From positions 744,001 through 808,000 of the forward strand of contig JAKTTT010000002.1 in assembly GCA_030581615.1 (NCBI GenBank): 64,000 nt of DNA, in the 5' to 3' direction. This DNA comes from Alloascoidea africana. Lineage: Eukaryota > Ascomycota > Alloascoideomycetes > Alloascoideales > Alloascoideaceae. Shown here piece after piece: positions 52,336 through 63,582 of the stretch (position 1 is its first letter; each line of letters opens with the position of its first letter). Made by a program: the position numbers and the translations under genes. The notes beneath the pieces were generated by a model. It ran no database searches. It was not told the DNA's origin and worked only from the letters and a program-made list of their open reading frames with translations.

Positions 52336-55300
52336 GGTGCTTGGCTTCGAGTGCGGTGCTGGGGGAGGCAGAAACGAGGGTGAAGGACGAGAGGCCTGTC
52401 GCAGCTCTTTATAAGTGAGGCAGAGGGCCCAGCGGGACAAATGTCACTAATTTTCGCGCGTGCCGGTGCAGCCTTCCGCATAACCGCCAAGGTGCCGGCG
52501 GCAGCGGCGTATTTGCAAAACCACCGCGAAACCAGAACCAAGCCCGACAAGCCTTCTTGGCTGCCGCGATCTCGCGTTAGCGCCAGGTGCCCGCGGCGCC
52601 CGCGGCGCTGGCGGCTGCTCATGATGGCGATGGCATGCTACTCCTGTTCCTGCCCGGTGCGCATCTCCGTGGTGGACGGGAGCTGCTCGAGCCCGAGGGA
52701 AGGAGGGCAGGTGCTCAGGCTCGAGGAACCCCAGGAGTTACGCTTACGGCTACCATCCAGCATGAGCATGAGCATGGAGGGCACCAACCCTACGCTTTTT
52801 TTTGCTCCTGGCCCAGCGGTGCTCGCTCGAATGCACCTGAACATATCTGCTGCTGGAGTCCTGGGCCTCTACAAGAGTGCAAATCATCACAAGGTATGAA
52901 AGGCATTTTGTCCTCACTGAGACACATTACCTTTAAAGTTGGCTGGATAGAGCCTTCACAGCGATCGAAAAATTAATGAGACATGTGTCGAGGAGTCAAA
53001 GCCCTGAATGTCCACAGTGTTCTTTTTCCCTTTCTCTGATTTCTGTTTTGACTTTGGTTACTGGTTACACATCCCTGGCAGGAGCCTCATAGGAGAATGT
53101 CTATAATTGGGAGCAGCATCCCTGGGTTGAAATTTCTAGTGGAAACGGCTCAACAAAAGAAAAGCTTATGGAACTAGCGCCCCAGGGATAGGGTCATTTT
53201 TTTTCTTATTATGCGGGAAGATCTTTGAATGATTCTGTGAAAAAAAAAAAAGCATAGCTGCGTCCGCTGAATCCAGATGTTTGATTGTAAATGAGCCTCT
53301 TTCTCAGAATACACAGCTGGCTAACCAACACAAAAAGGAAATAGAAACAGCTTTATTTTGGTTTTTATATTCTTTTTTGAAGAGAAGTACTATGTAACTG
53401 CAATTTATTTTTTAGTTTTTTAGAGATCTCAGTGACAATGCTCTATAGCACCCAACTCGTAAAAGTGTATGGGTTTTCCTTTGGTTCCTTCTATGCAAGA
53501 CTTTTTATTATTAATGTTGTATTAAATAGGAAAATACTCACAAGGAATGAATATTTTCAACAACTCTTTATTTCTAACTACTTTTCTCTCGCCAATCTTT
53601 GTCGAAAACTGGACACTATTGACACCTAAACAATCCCAAACCAAAACAGAACAGCCCTACCAATTAACCCAAAAAAGGAACTACAAGTCCGTTCAAGAAA
53701 ACACAGCTGTTCTGTGTGATGGTGAAAAAAAAAGGTATAAACTTCAAAAGATGCAGGAATTGGCTTTTTTCTGGTTTTGTCATTTACAGAAAGGCACTTG
53801 GGGTAGAATGTCCGTTTTGGGTTGGCTTTCTATAGAAGCGAGTTCTGTTTTCTCTCTATTTGATAACAAACCACCAAACTCAATTTACCTACAATTTGTG
53901 TTTGGCTTTCTTAGATTTGGAAATCGATGCGCATCAGCCACACAAATAGTAATAAATTGGATTACTTTTCTTATTGGTTATGGAAATCCTAAGAAAATGA
54001 CATCACAGAGCTGAGATGAGCGTACCGGGGATAAATGGACATGGACTTGCCCACTAGCCTAAAAGTGTTAATCAGCAAAGTCTTTCTTCAATCAACGCTT
54101 GTCTAACAACGCTGGATGTGTACAATAGTAGTGGTCGGAGACACAAGCAGTGCCACGTTAATTGATTAATTAACAAAACTGAACAAAGGCCTGGTACATT
54201 GAAATTCCACAAATCTTGAGAACCATTTGGGTTAGTCAAAACGAGTGAAATAGTTTTTTTCAATCTATTCGATACAAATTTTTGAGTGGAGAGAGTAAGC
54301 CACAAATTCCATTGTCATGCTTAATTATGCATAAAACCAATTCATACATTTAAAATCATTTTGCCTTTTTATCTTTCTAAAATGAAATGCTCTTTCAATG
54401 TGATCTAGAACAGAATATGACAGTTACACTTTTCTTAGGCCCTATTTGAAAGTCCATCTTTCCTCAGATAGACACGCCAGATTTAATCCTGCGCACTATT
54501 ACTCATGCGGTGTGATCACAAATTTCCGGTAAAGCATCTTTGATAAGATTTAATTCGTCTATTTCAAAACATCTACATCTAAATGCTGCTTTGTTGATCT
54601 CAAAGAATCCTCTGGTACGACAAGAAGCTCTTATAGCAGTTCATCGTACACTCTTCACCGGCCTATATATCCTTGCTACTTGGCACTGTAATTCATGCCA
54701 TGCTTTGTTGCCTTTTAAGAGGCAATTTTGATTTTGAATGTAATAGACTGTTAAAAAAAACACCGTTATTAAGAGCGGTTTATAAAATGGGGTTTTTTCA
54801 CTCTACTCAAAGTTCAGTTTGAACTCCTTGACAAAGGTTCACAACTTGAGAATATTATCAATTGAAGCTTATCACAGTATAATAACGCCTACCACGCCAT
54901 CGGTCTAACTAATGTAGAGTTTGTATACATGGGATGCTAAACAACTAGCTTACCTGTAGTTGGCGGCGCTATCTGTTAGTTCCTGTATGCTTACACTGTA
55001 TGATATAGCCCACTGCTATCTTCAGCTTGGTAATTGTCAAATTATCTTTCTTATGGGTCTTTCTTCTCGATTGTAATACTCTACACTACCTTTAGATTGG
55101 GATTTCATACTATGGGAGAATAAACAAGAGTATTGCTATGCTGGAGGCTCGAATGGGGTGTGACACGATTAACCGGGTATATCTTCGAATGCCATTCCAT
55201 ATGATTTATGGCAAAGCTTTGGAGTCTTTTCTGTGATTTCGAAAGTCACTTACAACACGATTCTCCCTATAATACAATAGGCGTATGGGAAGGTGAATCT

Positions 55301-56970
55301 GCATAAAGATGGAGACCATTACTCAGATTCTTCAAGAAACCCAAGGAACGGTCTCAGGTTATCAGTTAATCTCACATTGGTCTTCATTGATAATATCCAA
55401 GCTTGGAGTTACATTCCAGCACTACACAAGAATCTAATGGATATCAAAATGTTGAAACTCGAATAACAAAGCTTCTTTCAGCCCCCACATGACGCATTTT
55501 TCATGAAATTGACATTTCCTGGGTATAAGGGTTCAGTTTTACCATGTTCAAGGGATCGAAAAACCAAGAACAGCGCCGATAATGTTGAGCCTCCATACCG
55601 CAATGCGTACAAAAGTTGATGAACAGGAAAAGAGAGAGCAGAAGACTAAACCACACTTTCTCTCTGGTGTGATGATTTTGTAGTTACATAGAAACGTGAA
55701 GAACAAATGGAAGGGAAAAACCATACAAGGCTTCTCTATATAGTTCCTTGCCTACACAGAGCTTTCTGAGCCAGTCATTTAAACTAAAAGTGTTCATTGA
55801 AATTAACTGTACGTTAAATGGTCTATTCCTCCAGCAAGAGAAAGAGAATATTTTCTTAGTATTTGTCACTATAGTGGTAAAAGAACAAGAGCAAAATCTT
55901 TTATTCTGTTGTAGAATTCTAAGAAAAACTATGATTCGCATTTGCTGGTGATAATGATGAGTATGAATAACTATAACGCACAACAGCATCTAACATTGCC
56001 CATGAGCTCCAATTAAAACAAACCCTGTCGTCCAAATCCCTTGATAGGAAAATCGATTGGCTCGACGAACTGAGAAATTATAACGTTTTTATACTATGTC
56101 TAAGTGAATCAACTACTTCACAATGCCCATTGCCAATAATGAACGATCCAGGTCATTCAACCCAGAGTCGAGAATATGTTTACGACATCCATATAGCACA
56201 TCGTATAGGCACAAGGCTTCTAATACACACTAGAATCGTTGGTTCCTCTAATTAAGGGGAAGCAACAGATACTACTTACATAGCCCTAAACTGGACTATA
56301 TTTTTAAAGAATGTAGGTATCACTCGCCCGTGGCTAACAGTAGCAACAACTTGCGCTCTTTGAAGTCGTTACCAATATATTTTTTTGAGTTGGAAAAGCT
56401 GAATAGAAGATGTGCGCTGAGAAAAGATATTAAAATACGAATGGGTATCGAAGGCTGATTACGAAAATGTATATGAGACCCTTACAGAGAATTATACAGC
56501 CCGAATAAAACTTGAAAGATTATGTGGTGGACGACGACAACTCTCATAAGAGATCATCAAAATGACATACGCTGATGACACGGAAAATGTGAGTCCTAAG
56601 CCCATCAGATTGCTTGTCCTTTCTTCATATGGAAGCATATCATTCTCCGAACCGTTCCATCTTTGCTCGTGACATCAAAATGATCATCCTGTTGATACTC
56701 TTTCAGACTTGTCATTAACTGTCCTATGCACCCTTGATTCCAACAGAAGAAACCAAACTCTTATGTACACCATCTCTATTAGAAGTTAATTGACCGTTGA
56801 TCTGATACAATGTGGCGTTAGCCGAGTTGAAAAGTCGATAAAACTTCCAACTGATTATAGGTTCCGGGTTAGAATTGCGTTGTGAGTTCTTTATTATAGA
56901 ACTTATGATCGTTTATAAAAAGTGTGGGTACTGCTGACATTAGTTCTTCGATCTTTCACTTCTCCATAAC
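52336..56970. other. Gene-poor tract between ZRT1 and the DUF4246 gene
   Basis: This is 4.6 kb. The first 400 bp (ZRT1 promoter side) is GC-rich with open frames in several phases, which is a composition effect. The rest is AT-rich with short frames only; one of 155 codons (53547-54014, plus) has no recognised domain and is not called. No RNA gene was seen. Confidence 0.5.
52929..52939 (+). promoter_or_regulatory. Near-match to Zap1 zinc-response element upstream of ZRT1
   Basis: ACCTTTAAAGT differs from the Zap1 consensus ACCTTNAAGGT at one base. It lies about 595 bp upstream of the transporter's ATG. This is suggestive only. Confidence 0.3.
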
Positions 56971-58629
56971 ATGGACTCCAACGAAACCTCCCTCTTTCCA
57001 CATCCGTTCTTCTCAGCATGGCACCTTATGCCCGGACATACCACTCGAGCTTTAGACGAATGGATTATTAGTAATGTCAGCCAAAAGCTCAGAGCCAAGT
57101 CTGACTGGTGGGCAAAATATAAAAATCCGGAGATCGTTGCAGCATGGAAAAAAGAGTTTTTAGACCAAAATGTCAAAGAGAGTATCATTGACTATGCAAT
57201 TGCCGAATTGGAGTTTTATGAAAAGATGAGCGCAAACACGGGCAATCTTTTTCAGGCTGCTATAAATGATCGAACATTCTATGGGGATCATAACGTTGAC
57301 AATACTTTGAAGGAAGAATTTAAGAAGTATGTGTTTGAGTTGTTAGAAAATGTCCCAGGGAAGGAGAAGGATTGGCGTCCACACTCAGATAACCGAATCC
57401 TCGATCTTGTTAGTCCCTCATTATTCCCAATTCAATATGGCAAGACCCCAGTTTTAGATTTGGACGATGAAACCGCTTCGATCACTTTAGAAAATTTTGA
57501 AGAGCATTTAGGAGTGAAAAAAAGTCTGAAATCTGTTGAATATGACGCAGAGAAAATCATGAGGACCACAAGAACAGTTATGAGTTGGGGCATTTCTCAC
57601 AGTTTCCAGTGGATTCCCGCTGTCTTTGATGTATCATCAGAAGGGGAGGTCAAAATTGAATCGTATATCAACAATCTTCACCCAATAAAAGAGGCCAAAC
57701 TTTATCAACCTATAGCAGATATATTTGCCAAATGTGTTCCTGGAATCAATGCCTGTCTCTCAAGGTCAATCTCCAAGGAATACCTACGAGTTTTAGTTCC
57801 CCGCGGACTTCAAGCCTTTGAGCCAAGCACTCAACAATACATTGAGAATGCCTATGAAAACTGGTCGGATAGTGATACAACATTAATTCCACGCCCTCTG
57901 AAGATAGAATGGGAAGGTATCCCAGATATGAAGTGTTTTGACGTAAAAGGCAGAAAACTCAAAGTTATAGTTAAACTGGCAAACATACATTTGACTCCTC
58001 TGTGCCCTGAATTTAGAGCAGACAATTGGCATGTGGATGGGAAGATTAACGAAAATATAGTGGCGACTGCACTATACTGCTATGACTGTGAAAACATTAC
58101 TGGCTCTAAACTTGCTTTTAGGGTTGGTTTTGAAGATCAAGGTTATGACGAATGTGAGGAAGAAGCAATACGAGGTCTGTTTGGACTAAACACCAGAGAT
58201 CGGACTGTTTATGAAATTGGAGATATAGAGACTATTGAAGACCGAATAGTTGTCTACCCCAATTCATATCAACATAAAATTCAACCGTTTAAACTGATTG
58301 ATTCAAAAAAACCTGGACATAGAAAGATGTTGTGCTTTTACATCACAGACCCATACAATAAATCAGTTGTTGCAAGTGATAAAGTTCCTCCTCAACAAAG
58401 AGATTGGGTTTTAGACTCATTTAAAGACGATAAATCCAGACTGAACGAGCTGCCTGAAGAGGTGTTCCAAAAGGTACTAGAGAATGTTGAATTGCCAATG
58501 TCTTTGGAAAAGGCAAAAAAGGTCAGATTGGAATTGATGAAAGAACAAACTGAGCTACAATATGAAGAGATGAATTCTGTTTCGTCTCCGCATTATCGAA
58601 TTTACCATATAGATCGTACAAGCTTTTGA
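56971..58629 (+). CDS. DUF4246-family protein, possible Fe(II)/2-oxoglutarate dioxygenase fold
   Basis: This 552-residue single-exon protein belongs to the fungal DUF4246 family, recognised by the block DNWHVDGKINENIVATALYC and the conserved IVVYPNSYQHKIQPFKL region. These give an H-x-D (His354, Asp356) followed by a distal His (about residue 435) and an Arg shortly after (GHRK). That is the order of Fe(II)- and 2-oxoglutarate-binding residues in dioxygenases, so an oxygenase activity is a reasonable inference; the substrate is unknown. The N-terminal half is helical and charged with no membrane segment or signal peptide, so a soluble protein is expected. The ATG at 56971 gives MDSNETSLFPHPFF. 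It sits alone between long gene-poor tracts, as lineage-specific or subtelomeric yeast genes often do. Confidence 0.75.
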   Translation: MDSNETSLFPHPFFSAWHLMPGHTTRALDEWIISNVSQKLRAKSDWWAKYKNPEIVAAWKKEFLDQNVKESIIDYAIAELEFYEKMSANTGNLFQAAINDRTFYGDHNVDNTLKEEFKKYVFELLENVPGKEKDWRPHSDNRILDLVSPSLFPIQYGKTPVLDLDDETASITLENFEEHLGVKKSLKSVEYDAEKIMRTTRTVMSWGISHSFQWIPAVFDVSSEGEVKIESYINNLHPIKEAKLYQPIADIFAKCVPGINACLSRSISKEYLRVLVPRGLQAFEPSTQQYIENAYENWSDSDTTLIPRPLKIEWEGIPDMKCFDVKGRKLKVIVKLANIHLTPLCPEFRADNWHVDGKINENIVATALYCYDCENITGSKLAFRVGFEDQGYDECEEEAIRGLFGLNTRDRTVYEIGDIETIEDRIVVYPNSYQHKIQPFKLIDSKKPGHRKMLCFYITDPYNKSVVASDKVPPQQRDWVLDSFKDDKSRLNELPEEVFQKVLENVELPMSLEKAKKVRLELMKEQTELQYEEMNSVSSPHYRIYHIDRTSF

Positions 58630-60580
58630 CCTCTTGTAACAGGGAAATTGTGTTTGTTCTTGTGCTTTTATCCGGTGTCTAGCATTCATTGATGACTATG
58701 AAAATAAATGGGGAATCTTTGAGTGTGGAAGAATATTTGAACAAGTTAAAATACACATCATGAGCAATATTTATTGGATTTTTGTATTTTTATTTAGTTA
58801 GTTATTTAGTTAGTATGTTTGACGTGATATGAAAGTTTGCTTCTCCAAGTACCTTCAGCTTCTCTCCACATTCATATTGGGTGAGCTTGCCGCATTCCAT
58901 TTTTATGGCTACTAGGACCTAGCAACTACTTTGAAACCACTAGTAGTTGGCCTAGTCAATCTATTCCCTTAACGCCAACTTAACTCGTGCACAAAGAAGT
59001 GTTAAGCGATAATTTTTGAGGTAATCAAGGTCAAGTTGGATCATCTTTGTTTCTATTTATTTAGGAATACAAACTATCTTGTAGCCAGAACACACTCTCA
59101 ACTTTAACATAGATGGAAGTGAGAGCATGACAAATCAGAAAGCAATAGTTCAATTTTCAATGTTGTAAGCAGGTCGCTTTAATGATTTCCAAATGCCAAA
59201 GAGATGCGAGTTAGGTTTCTTATGTCTGGCAGGTTGAGATGCTACCAAATACGTTCAAGTACATGACCTCATCTGGAAATCAAGCTCTTCAAAAAATTTG
59301 TGTTTGACTCTGCATCAGTATTGGAGTAAAGTATAAACACAGATCAACAATTTTATTCTGAACTGTCAATGTGCTAACTTTATTCCCTCTATAATTTTCG
59401 ACATTGTCCGAATATCAGTCTCTCTATTATTAACTCTGTGTTGGATCCTTGAGTAGTCCTTTTCCAGCTCTTGTCCCACGATGGTGATTGTTCAAAACTG
59501 TGGAAGGAAACACGGAAATTAGTTTGTTGGTTTCTAAAAGAACAGGACGTTCTCTCGATCTTACAGATAATACGACAATAATCATTTCAACAACTGCTCA
59601 CACCAGTACCATTCAAAACCTTTTCTTTTCCCCGATACTTGATCACAAAATGTTATGATGGACTTTCCTCGGTGCAGCATTTTTCCTTCAGCTAATAGTG
59701 TCTATAAATAAAGGCTCTGAATATTTTAAAATAAATCTTTCGTTGGAGGTGCTAGGATGCAACTTGCTTCAAAGAAGCACAAAAGAAGGCCAAACATTTA
59801 CGTCATTCTCCAGCCGTAGCGGAATTTTCGAAAGTAGGAGACCAAGGTAGTAAACGTACAAACTGTATTATCATGTGGAGACGGACATAGAATCATATTC
59901 TATATTCAGTCTGTTTCCGCTTCCATGCATTTATCAACCTGATACCTAATTTAAAACCCCAAAGATGTAGATTTCCAGAATAAATATCAAATCCAACATG
60001 GTCAATAGTTGTTTGCTTTTTGTTTTGCTATCTGAAAACAGTTGTCCATGACAGCCACCAGTAAAGCAAGTTTAGAAAATTCTATTTCCTGCGGAATGCC
60101 GCACACCAAGAAGACAAAAGTGTAAGAGACCCGGTCAGTTTAGTGTGGATATATAAATGGGGCATACTAAGTAGAGACGCAACACACATGTAGATTCTTG
60201 ACACCATCCTCCTCAGCAGCAAGCGACTAGAGAAATTGCCTTACAAAAACTAGAAACCATGTTAATCAATGAATTTGGTGGACCAAGATTCCCGCTCAGA
60301 ACAGTACAAGTGTAAAAATTGTATTAGATTATTCAATAATATGGAAATCCAGCTCGACACGGTTGAGCTGTAAGAAAATTGGCTTCTGATAGGTGCCAAG
60401 AACACACCAAAGAGTGAGCTCTTGCCAGAAGAGATAAGAGAAATCATTCATTTGCAGAGTTTTCTGTAAACAAGAGATGAATAAATGATGTTACTACTCT
60501 TTCGAATGCAGTTTGGCGCTAGCGAAATATATTGGTATTTTTCAGTCTTCCTCGGAAAGTACAATCAAAAATGTAGTAAC
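58630..60580. other. Gene-poor tract downstream of the DUF4246 gene
   Basis: This is nearly 2 kb of AT-rich sequence with TTAG-type repeats near 58795-58815. No gene was supported. Confidence 0.5.
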
Positions 60581-60841
60581 TGTTAGATACGGATGTCTCT
60601 GCCTCACGGCATCCCGGTTTCAACCGAGACATTCCTCTATGTAAATAGCCTAGTTTCTACATAGCAATAGAGACATCCCGGTTTCAGCCGAGACATTCCT
60701 CTATATAAAAAGCCTAGTTTCTACATAAAAAATAGAGGAATCATCAAGAAAGCGTGTGAGTCGTGAACATATAGTTCCCCGAACCCTTACATGGAGATCG
60801 GGCCCGGGATGCCGTGAGACAGTGACATCCGTATCCCAACA
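60581..60841. mobile_element. Solo LTR-like element with long inverted ends and internal duplication (fossil)
   Basis: This 261-bp element begins TGTTAGATACGGATGTC and ends GACATCCGTATCCCAACA, flanked by a 5-bp direct repeat GTAAC (60576-60580 and 60842-60846). The ends are imperfect inverted repeats over about 37 bases. Inside, a ~62-bp unit is tandemly repeated (about 60606-60665 and 60672-60731), the second copy carrying a TATATAAA box. TG...CA ends and the 5-bp duplication indicate a solo LTR. Preserved ends suggest it is not very old. Confidence 0.82.
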
Positions 60842-60846
60842 GTAAC

Positions 60847-61503
60847 ATCAGCATTTATTTGTCTCTTAAGGATAATTCTGCCTTTTGAATATCACAAATG
60901 ATGAAATTCTCTAGTTTTAATCCTCACAAGGGTGCAGCCCAAGGCATTCATCCCAAATAATAGAAAAAGAAGAGGAATATTTTTGCATGTTGGGAGCCTG
61001 TGTTGGTTGATAGTTCAAGAACCAAGAGAAAAAAAAAAGACATGCATATAATCTGCAGGTCCGAACCATATATCGTAAAACTGATCGACATTGTAGTAAG
61101 TTTATATTTTTCCTTTCTGCAAAACAAAGTTTTATTGGAGTCTAAAAAATGAAGCAAGGTTAGAGAAAGGGATGCGTGACAATGGTTGTGATTTGGATCA
61201 CTCAGTACTAATAACATGTTACAAAACCTGGATTCTTTCTATTTCTGAAGCAATTAGCTCGTTTCTAGGCTGTACACTAGGCAGCAAGTAAGACTAAAGA
61301 AAAAAACAAACAATGCAGTTAATAATATGCATGGGAGGAAGAGGTTGGGAACAAAAACAAAAAAAAAAGGAGAAGGGCAAGTGCTTGACGATTGCACATT
61401 TAAGATGCTAACAAAAAGAAAAACAAAAACCAAGAAAAAAAGAATTAATCTAAAGCAAACAAACCAGCCACGAAAGATTGCTGTCTCTTTCTCTGACTTG
61501 CCA
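60847..61503. other. Intergenic, MNN4-type 3' flank
   Basis: This is about 660 bp of AT-rich sequence with several A tracts. Nothing was recognised. Confidence 0.6.
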
Positions 61504-63582
61504 TCACCAATAGTGATTACCCTCTCCGTACTTGTCCAAGATCTCATCATAGACTGTCCATGGATCGGGCTTTAGTGGCTCCAAAGCAGTTGCAATAATA
61601 TCCTTTGGATCCTCATTATTCTTAATCATCTCCATTTCTTTCATATGCAGCTCGATTGCAGGCTTTGCACGTTTATAGTCTTCCTGGTATAATTTGTTCC
61701 CACAGGCGCCTGCTAGAGTGAGCTCCCCTTCTTTATCAAAACGTCCGTTATTTTCGTTGGATGGAACATTTGGACAGATTCTCTGTGAGACCCACATTTT
61801 GGTGTCTTTATCCCAATTATGGTTGACGTACGACGTTTCTCTGGTGTAACTGTCTCTTCCATATTTCTTATCCATAATATACTCATAGCTTTTGGGGATA
61901 AGGGCTTTATACCCTTCAAACAAGGTTCTCCTTAAGGGAACAATATCACTGAGTACCAACCAATTCCAATTTTTGCAGTTGACGGCAACATCTTTGTTCT
62001 TGTCATGTCTATCTTCCTGGAAAAGGCCATCTGGTGGATCTCTGCCGGATACAGAAAGCGCGGTGATATCGATATAAATGCCGGTTCTAATATCAATAAT
62101 TCTTGCATCAATAAAGTTCTTGCCGGATCCTTGCGTGATGTACCAAGGGTCTACCTCAAAATAAAAGCGTCCAGTTCCAATTCGTGGGTCCTCAACGATA
62201 AGAGTTTTATTAAAGTGTCGTCCGAGCCAGGCAAGGTGTTGGATTGGCAAGTTCACGTCAATGTCAGAGTCGTAAGGCAGGTTCAAGCCGTTAAATCTCC
62301 AGCCGATCAATGACCCCCAATTCACAAACGTTGCAATGTCATAGGCCATACAGAACTGGAACCAGGCTCTCGATAGGCGGTTGAGAACGTGGATGCGTTC
62401 CCTGTCGGGAATAACTCTTTTGAAAAAAGGATATGCAAAATGATGAGAATGCGCCTCGTTGTCACCATGTATTCGAGGGAACTTGAACCATTGTTCAGCA
62501 TCATCCACATGATCCAGGGAGTATCGGAGGAAATCACGAAACCTTGATTCCTCCTCTGTAAGTGCCTTACCATTTTTCTCACGTTCATAAAACTCTTCAA
62601 GTTCGGCTTTTGGATCCATCCGGAAAGCAGACTCAGGCACTTCAACCATGGTTTTTTGCTCCGATTCCATTTTGGACTTTGCAATTTCGGAAACATAATC
62701 GGGGAACTTTTTCTTGTAAATTTCCAACAATTGCTCCATTTCTTTGACGGTGTCGATTTGTAAGCCCTGCCTGTAAGCAGATTGCGCATTAGCCTTTGCC
62801 CTAGCGCCATCTCCATAGAACATTTCATACAATCCCTTTTTGCCCAACTTTTGTTTCTGGGACACTGGGAAATGGAAAAATTTGTCCTCTGTGAGATATA
62901 GAATTTGCTCAGGCACCGGGCGGCAGCAGTACAAATTCGCGCCTCCTCTAAGAGCCTTGACACTCGCCTTTTCTGCGTCGTCTGGATCATGGCTTATTAG
63001 CTGGCCCAACTCGTAATCACTGAGAAAGTCATTATGCTGGGGGTTTCCGCTTTCAGCTCCATCAGAATTTTTATCTTTGTCTAAATTGATGTCCAAGTCT
63101 TCTGTGGCGCTGAGGACCAGAGACAAAGCATTTTTCTTCGTTCCAGGTCGGTATGAACTGAAAAAGGCGTCCGCATTCTTTAGATCGACCCAGTCGTCCC
63201 AGTGGAACACGGCAGAGAATTTTTTGATATCCTCATGGTCATTCTCATTCGAAGCTTCATTTTGGATGAAACGACGGAGTTTCGCAAGATGGGCACCGAT
63301 GGGTAAATGGGGATCAAACTTGCCAGGCTTATTTGCCATGTCCTCAGCGATCACTGCAAATTGATCATGGCTCAGGACCTCTGGATTTAAAGCTACATAA
63401 TTTTCGATATCGGCTTGATGCTGTAAGAATGCCACATAATCAGAGCAGGATCTGGATATGAAGGTTATGGCCAAAAAGGAGACGAAAAAGAGGGCGCAGA
63501 CGGTATAAAGATAGTACGACCGCCGTTGAAAGAGCCGCCCGACACCTCTTTTCACTTTTTCCATTTTCAGGCCTGGCGTCAT
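61504..63582 (-). CDS. MNN4: MNN4-type LicD-domain mannosylphosphate transfer protein
   Basis: Mnn4 is needed to add mannosylphosphate to N- and O-glycans in the Golgi. The 692-residue protein is a type II membrane protein: a short basic cytosolic tail (MTPGLKMEKVKRGVGRLFQRR), a membrane anchor at about residues 24-42 (YLYTVCALFFVSFLAITFIS) and a lumenal domain. The LicD/fukutin-type motif is clear at about residue 420 (NWGSLIGWRFNGLNLPYDSD), with the DxD, followed by RFYFEVDPWYI and IYIDITALSVSG. Unlike S. cerevisiae Mnn4 it has no long Lys/Glu repeat at the C-terminus. The ATG at 63582 gives the type II topology; the frame is open further upstream but begins without an ATG and reads as a GC-rich leader. 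Methylotrophic yeasts carry several such genes, so which paralogue this is remains open. Confidence 0.87.
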   Translation of the reverse strand: MTPGLKMEKVKRGVGRLFQRRSYYLYTVCALFFVSFLAITFISRSCSDYVAFLQHQADIENYVALNPEVLSHDQFAVIAEDMANKPGKFDPHLPIGAHLAKLRRFIQNEASNENDHEDIKKFSAVFHWDDWVDLKNADAFFSSYRPGTKKNALSLVLSATEDLDINLDKDKNSDGAESGNPQHNDFLSDYELGQLISHDPDDAEKASVKALRGGANLYCCRPVPEQILYLTEDKFFHFPVSQKQKLGKKGLYEMFYGDGARAKANAQSAYRQGLQIDTVKEMEQLLEIYKKKFPDYVSEIAKSKMESEQKTMVEVPESAFRMDPKAELEEFYEREKNGKALTEEESRFRDFLRYSLDHVDDAEQWFKFPRIHGDNEAHSHHFAYPFFKRVIPDRERIHVLNRLSRAWFQFCMAYDIATFVNWGSLIGWRFNGLNLPYDSDIDVNLPIQHLAWLGRHFNKTLIVEDPRIGTGRFYFEVDPWYITQGSGKNFIDARIIDIRTGIYIDITALSVSGRDPPDGLFQEDRHDKNKDVAVNCKNWNWLVLSDIVPLRRTLFEGYKALIPKSYEYIMDKKYGRDSYTRETSYVNHNWDKDTKMWVSQRICPNVPSNENNGRFDKEGELTLAGACGNKLYQEDYKRAKPAIELHMKEMEMIKNNEDPKDIIATALEPLKPDPWTVYDEILDKYGEGNHYW

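Noticed and set aside
52441-52976. Overlapping plus-strand frames of 130-150 codons upstream of ZRT1
   Set aside because: They lie in GC-rich promoter DNA, with several frames open at once and Arg/Pro/Ser-rich content; no recognisable domain.
53547-54014. 155-codon plus-strand frame
   Set aside because: AT-rich, no motif, no family resemblance and no splice or promoter context that would support it.
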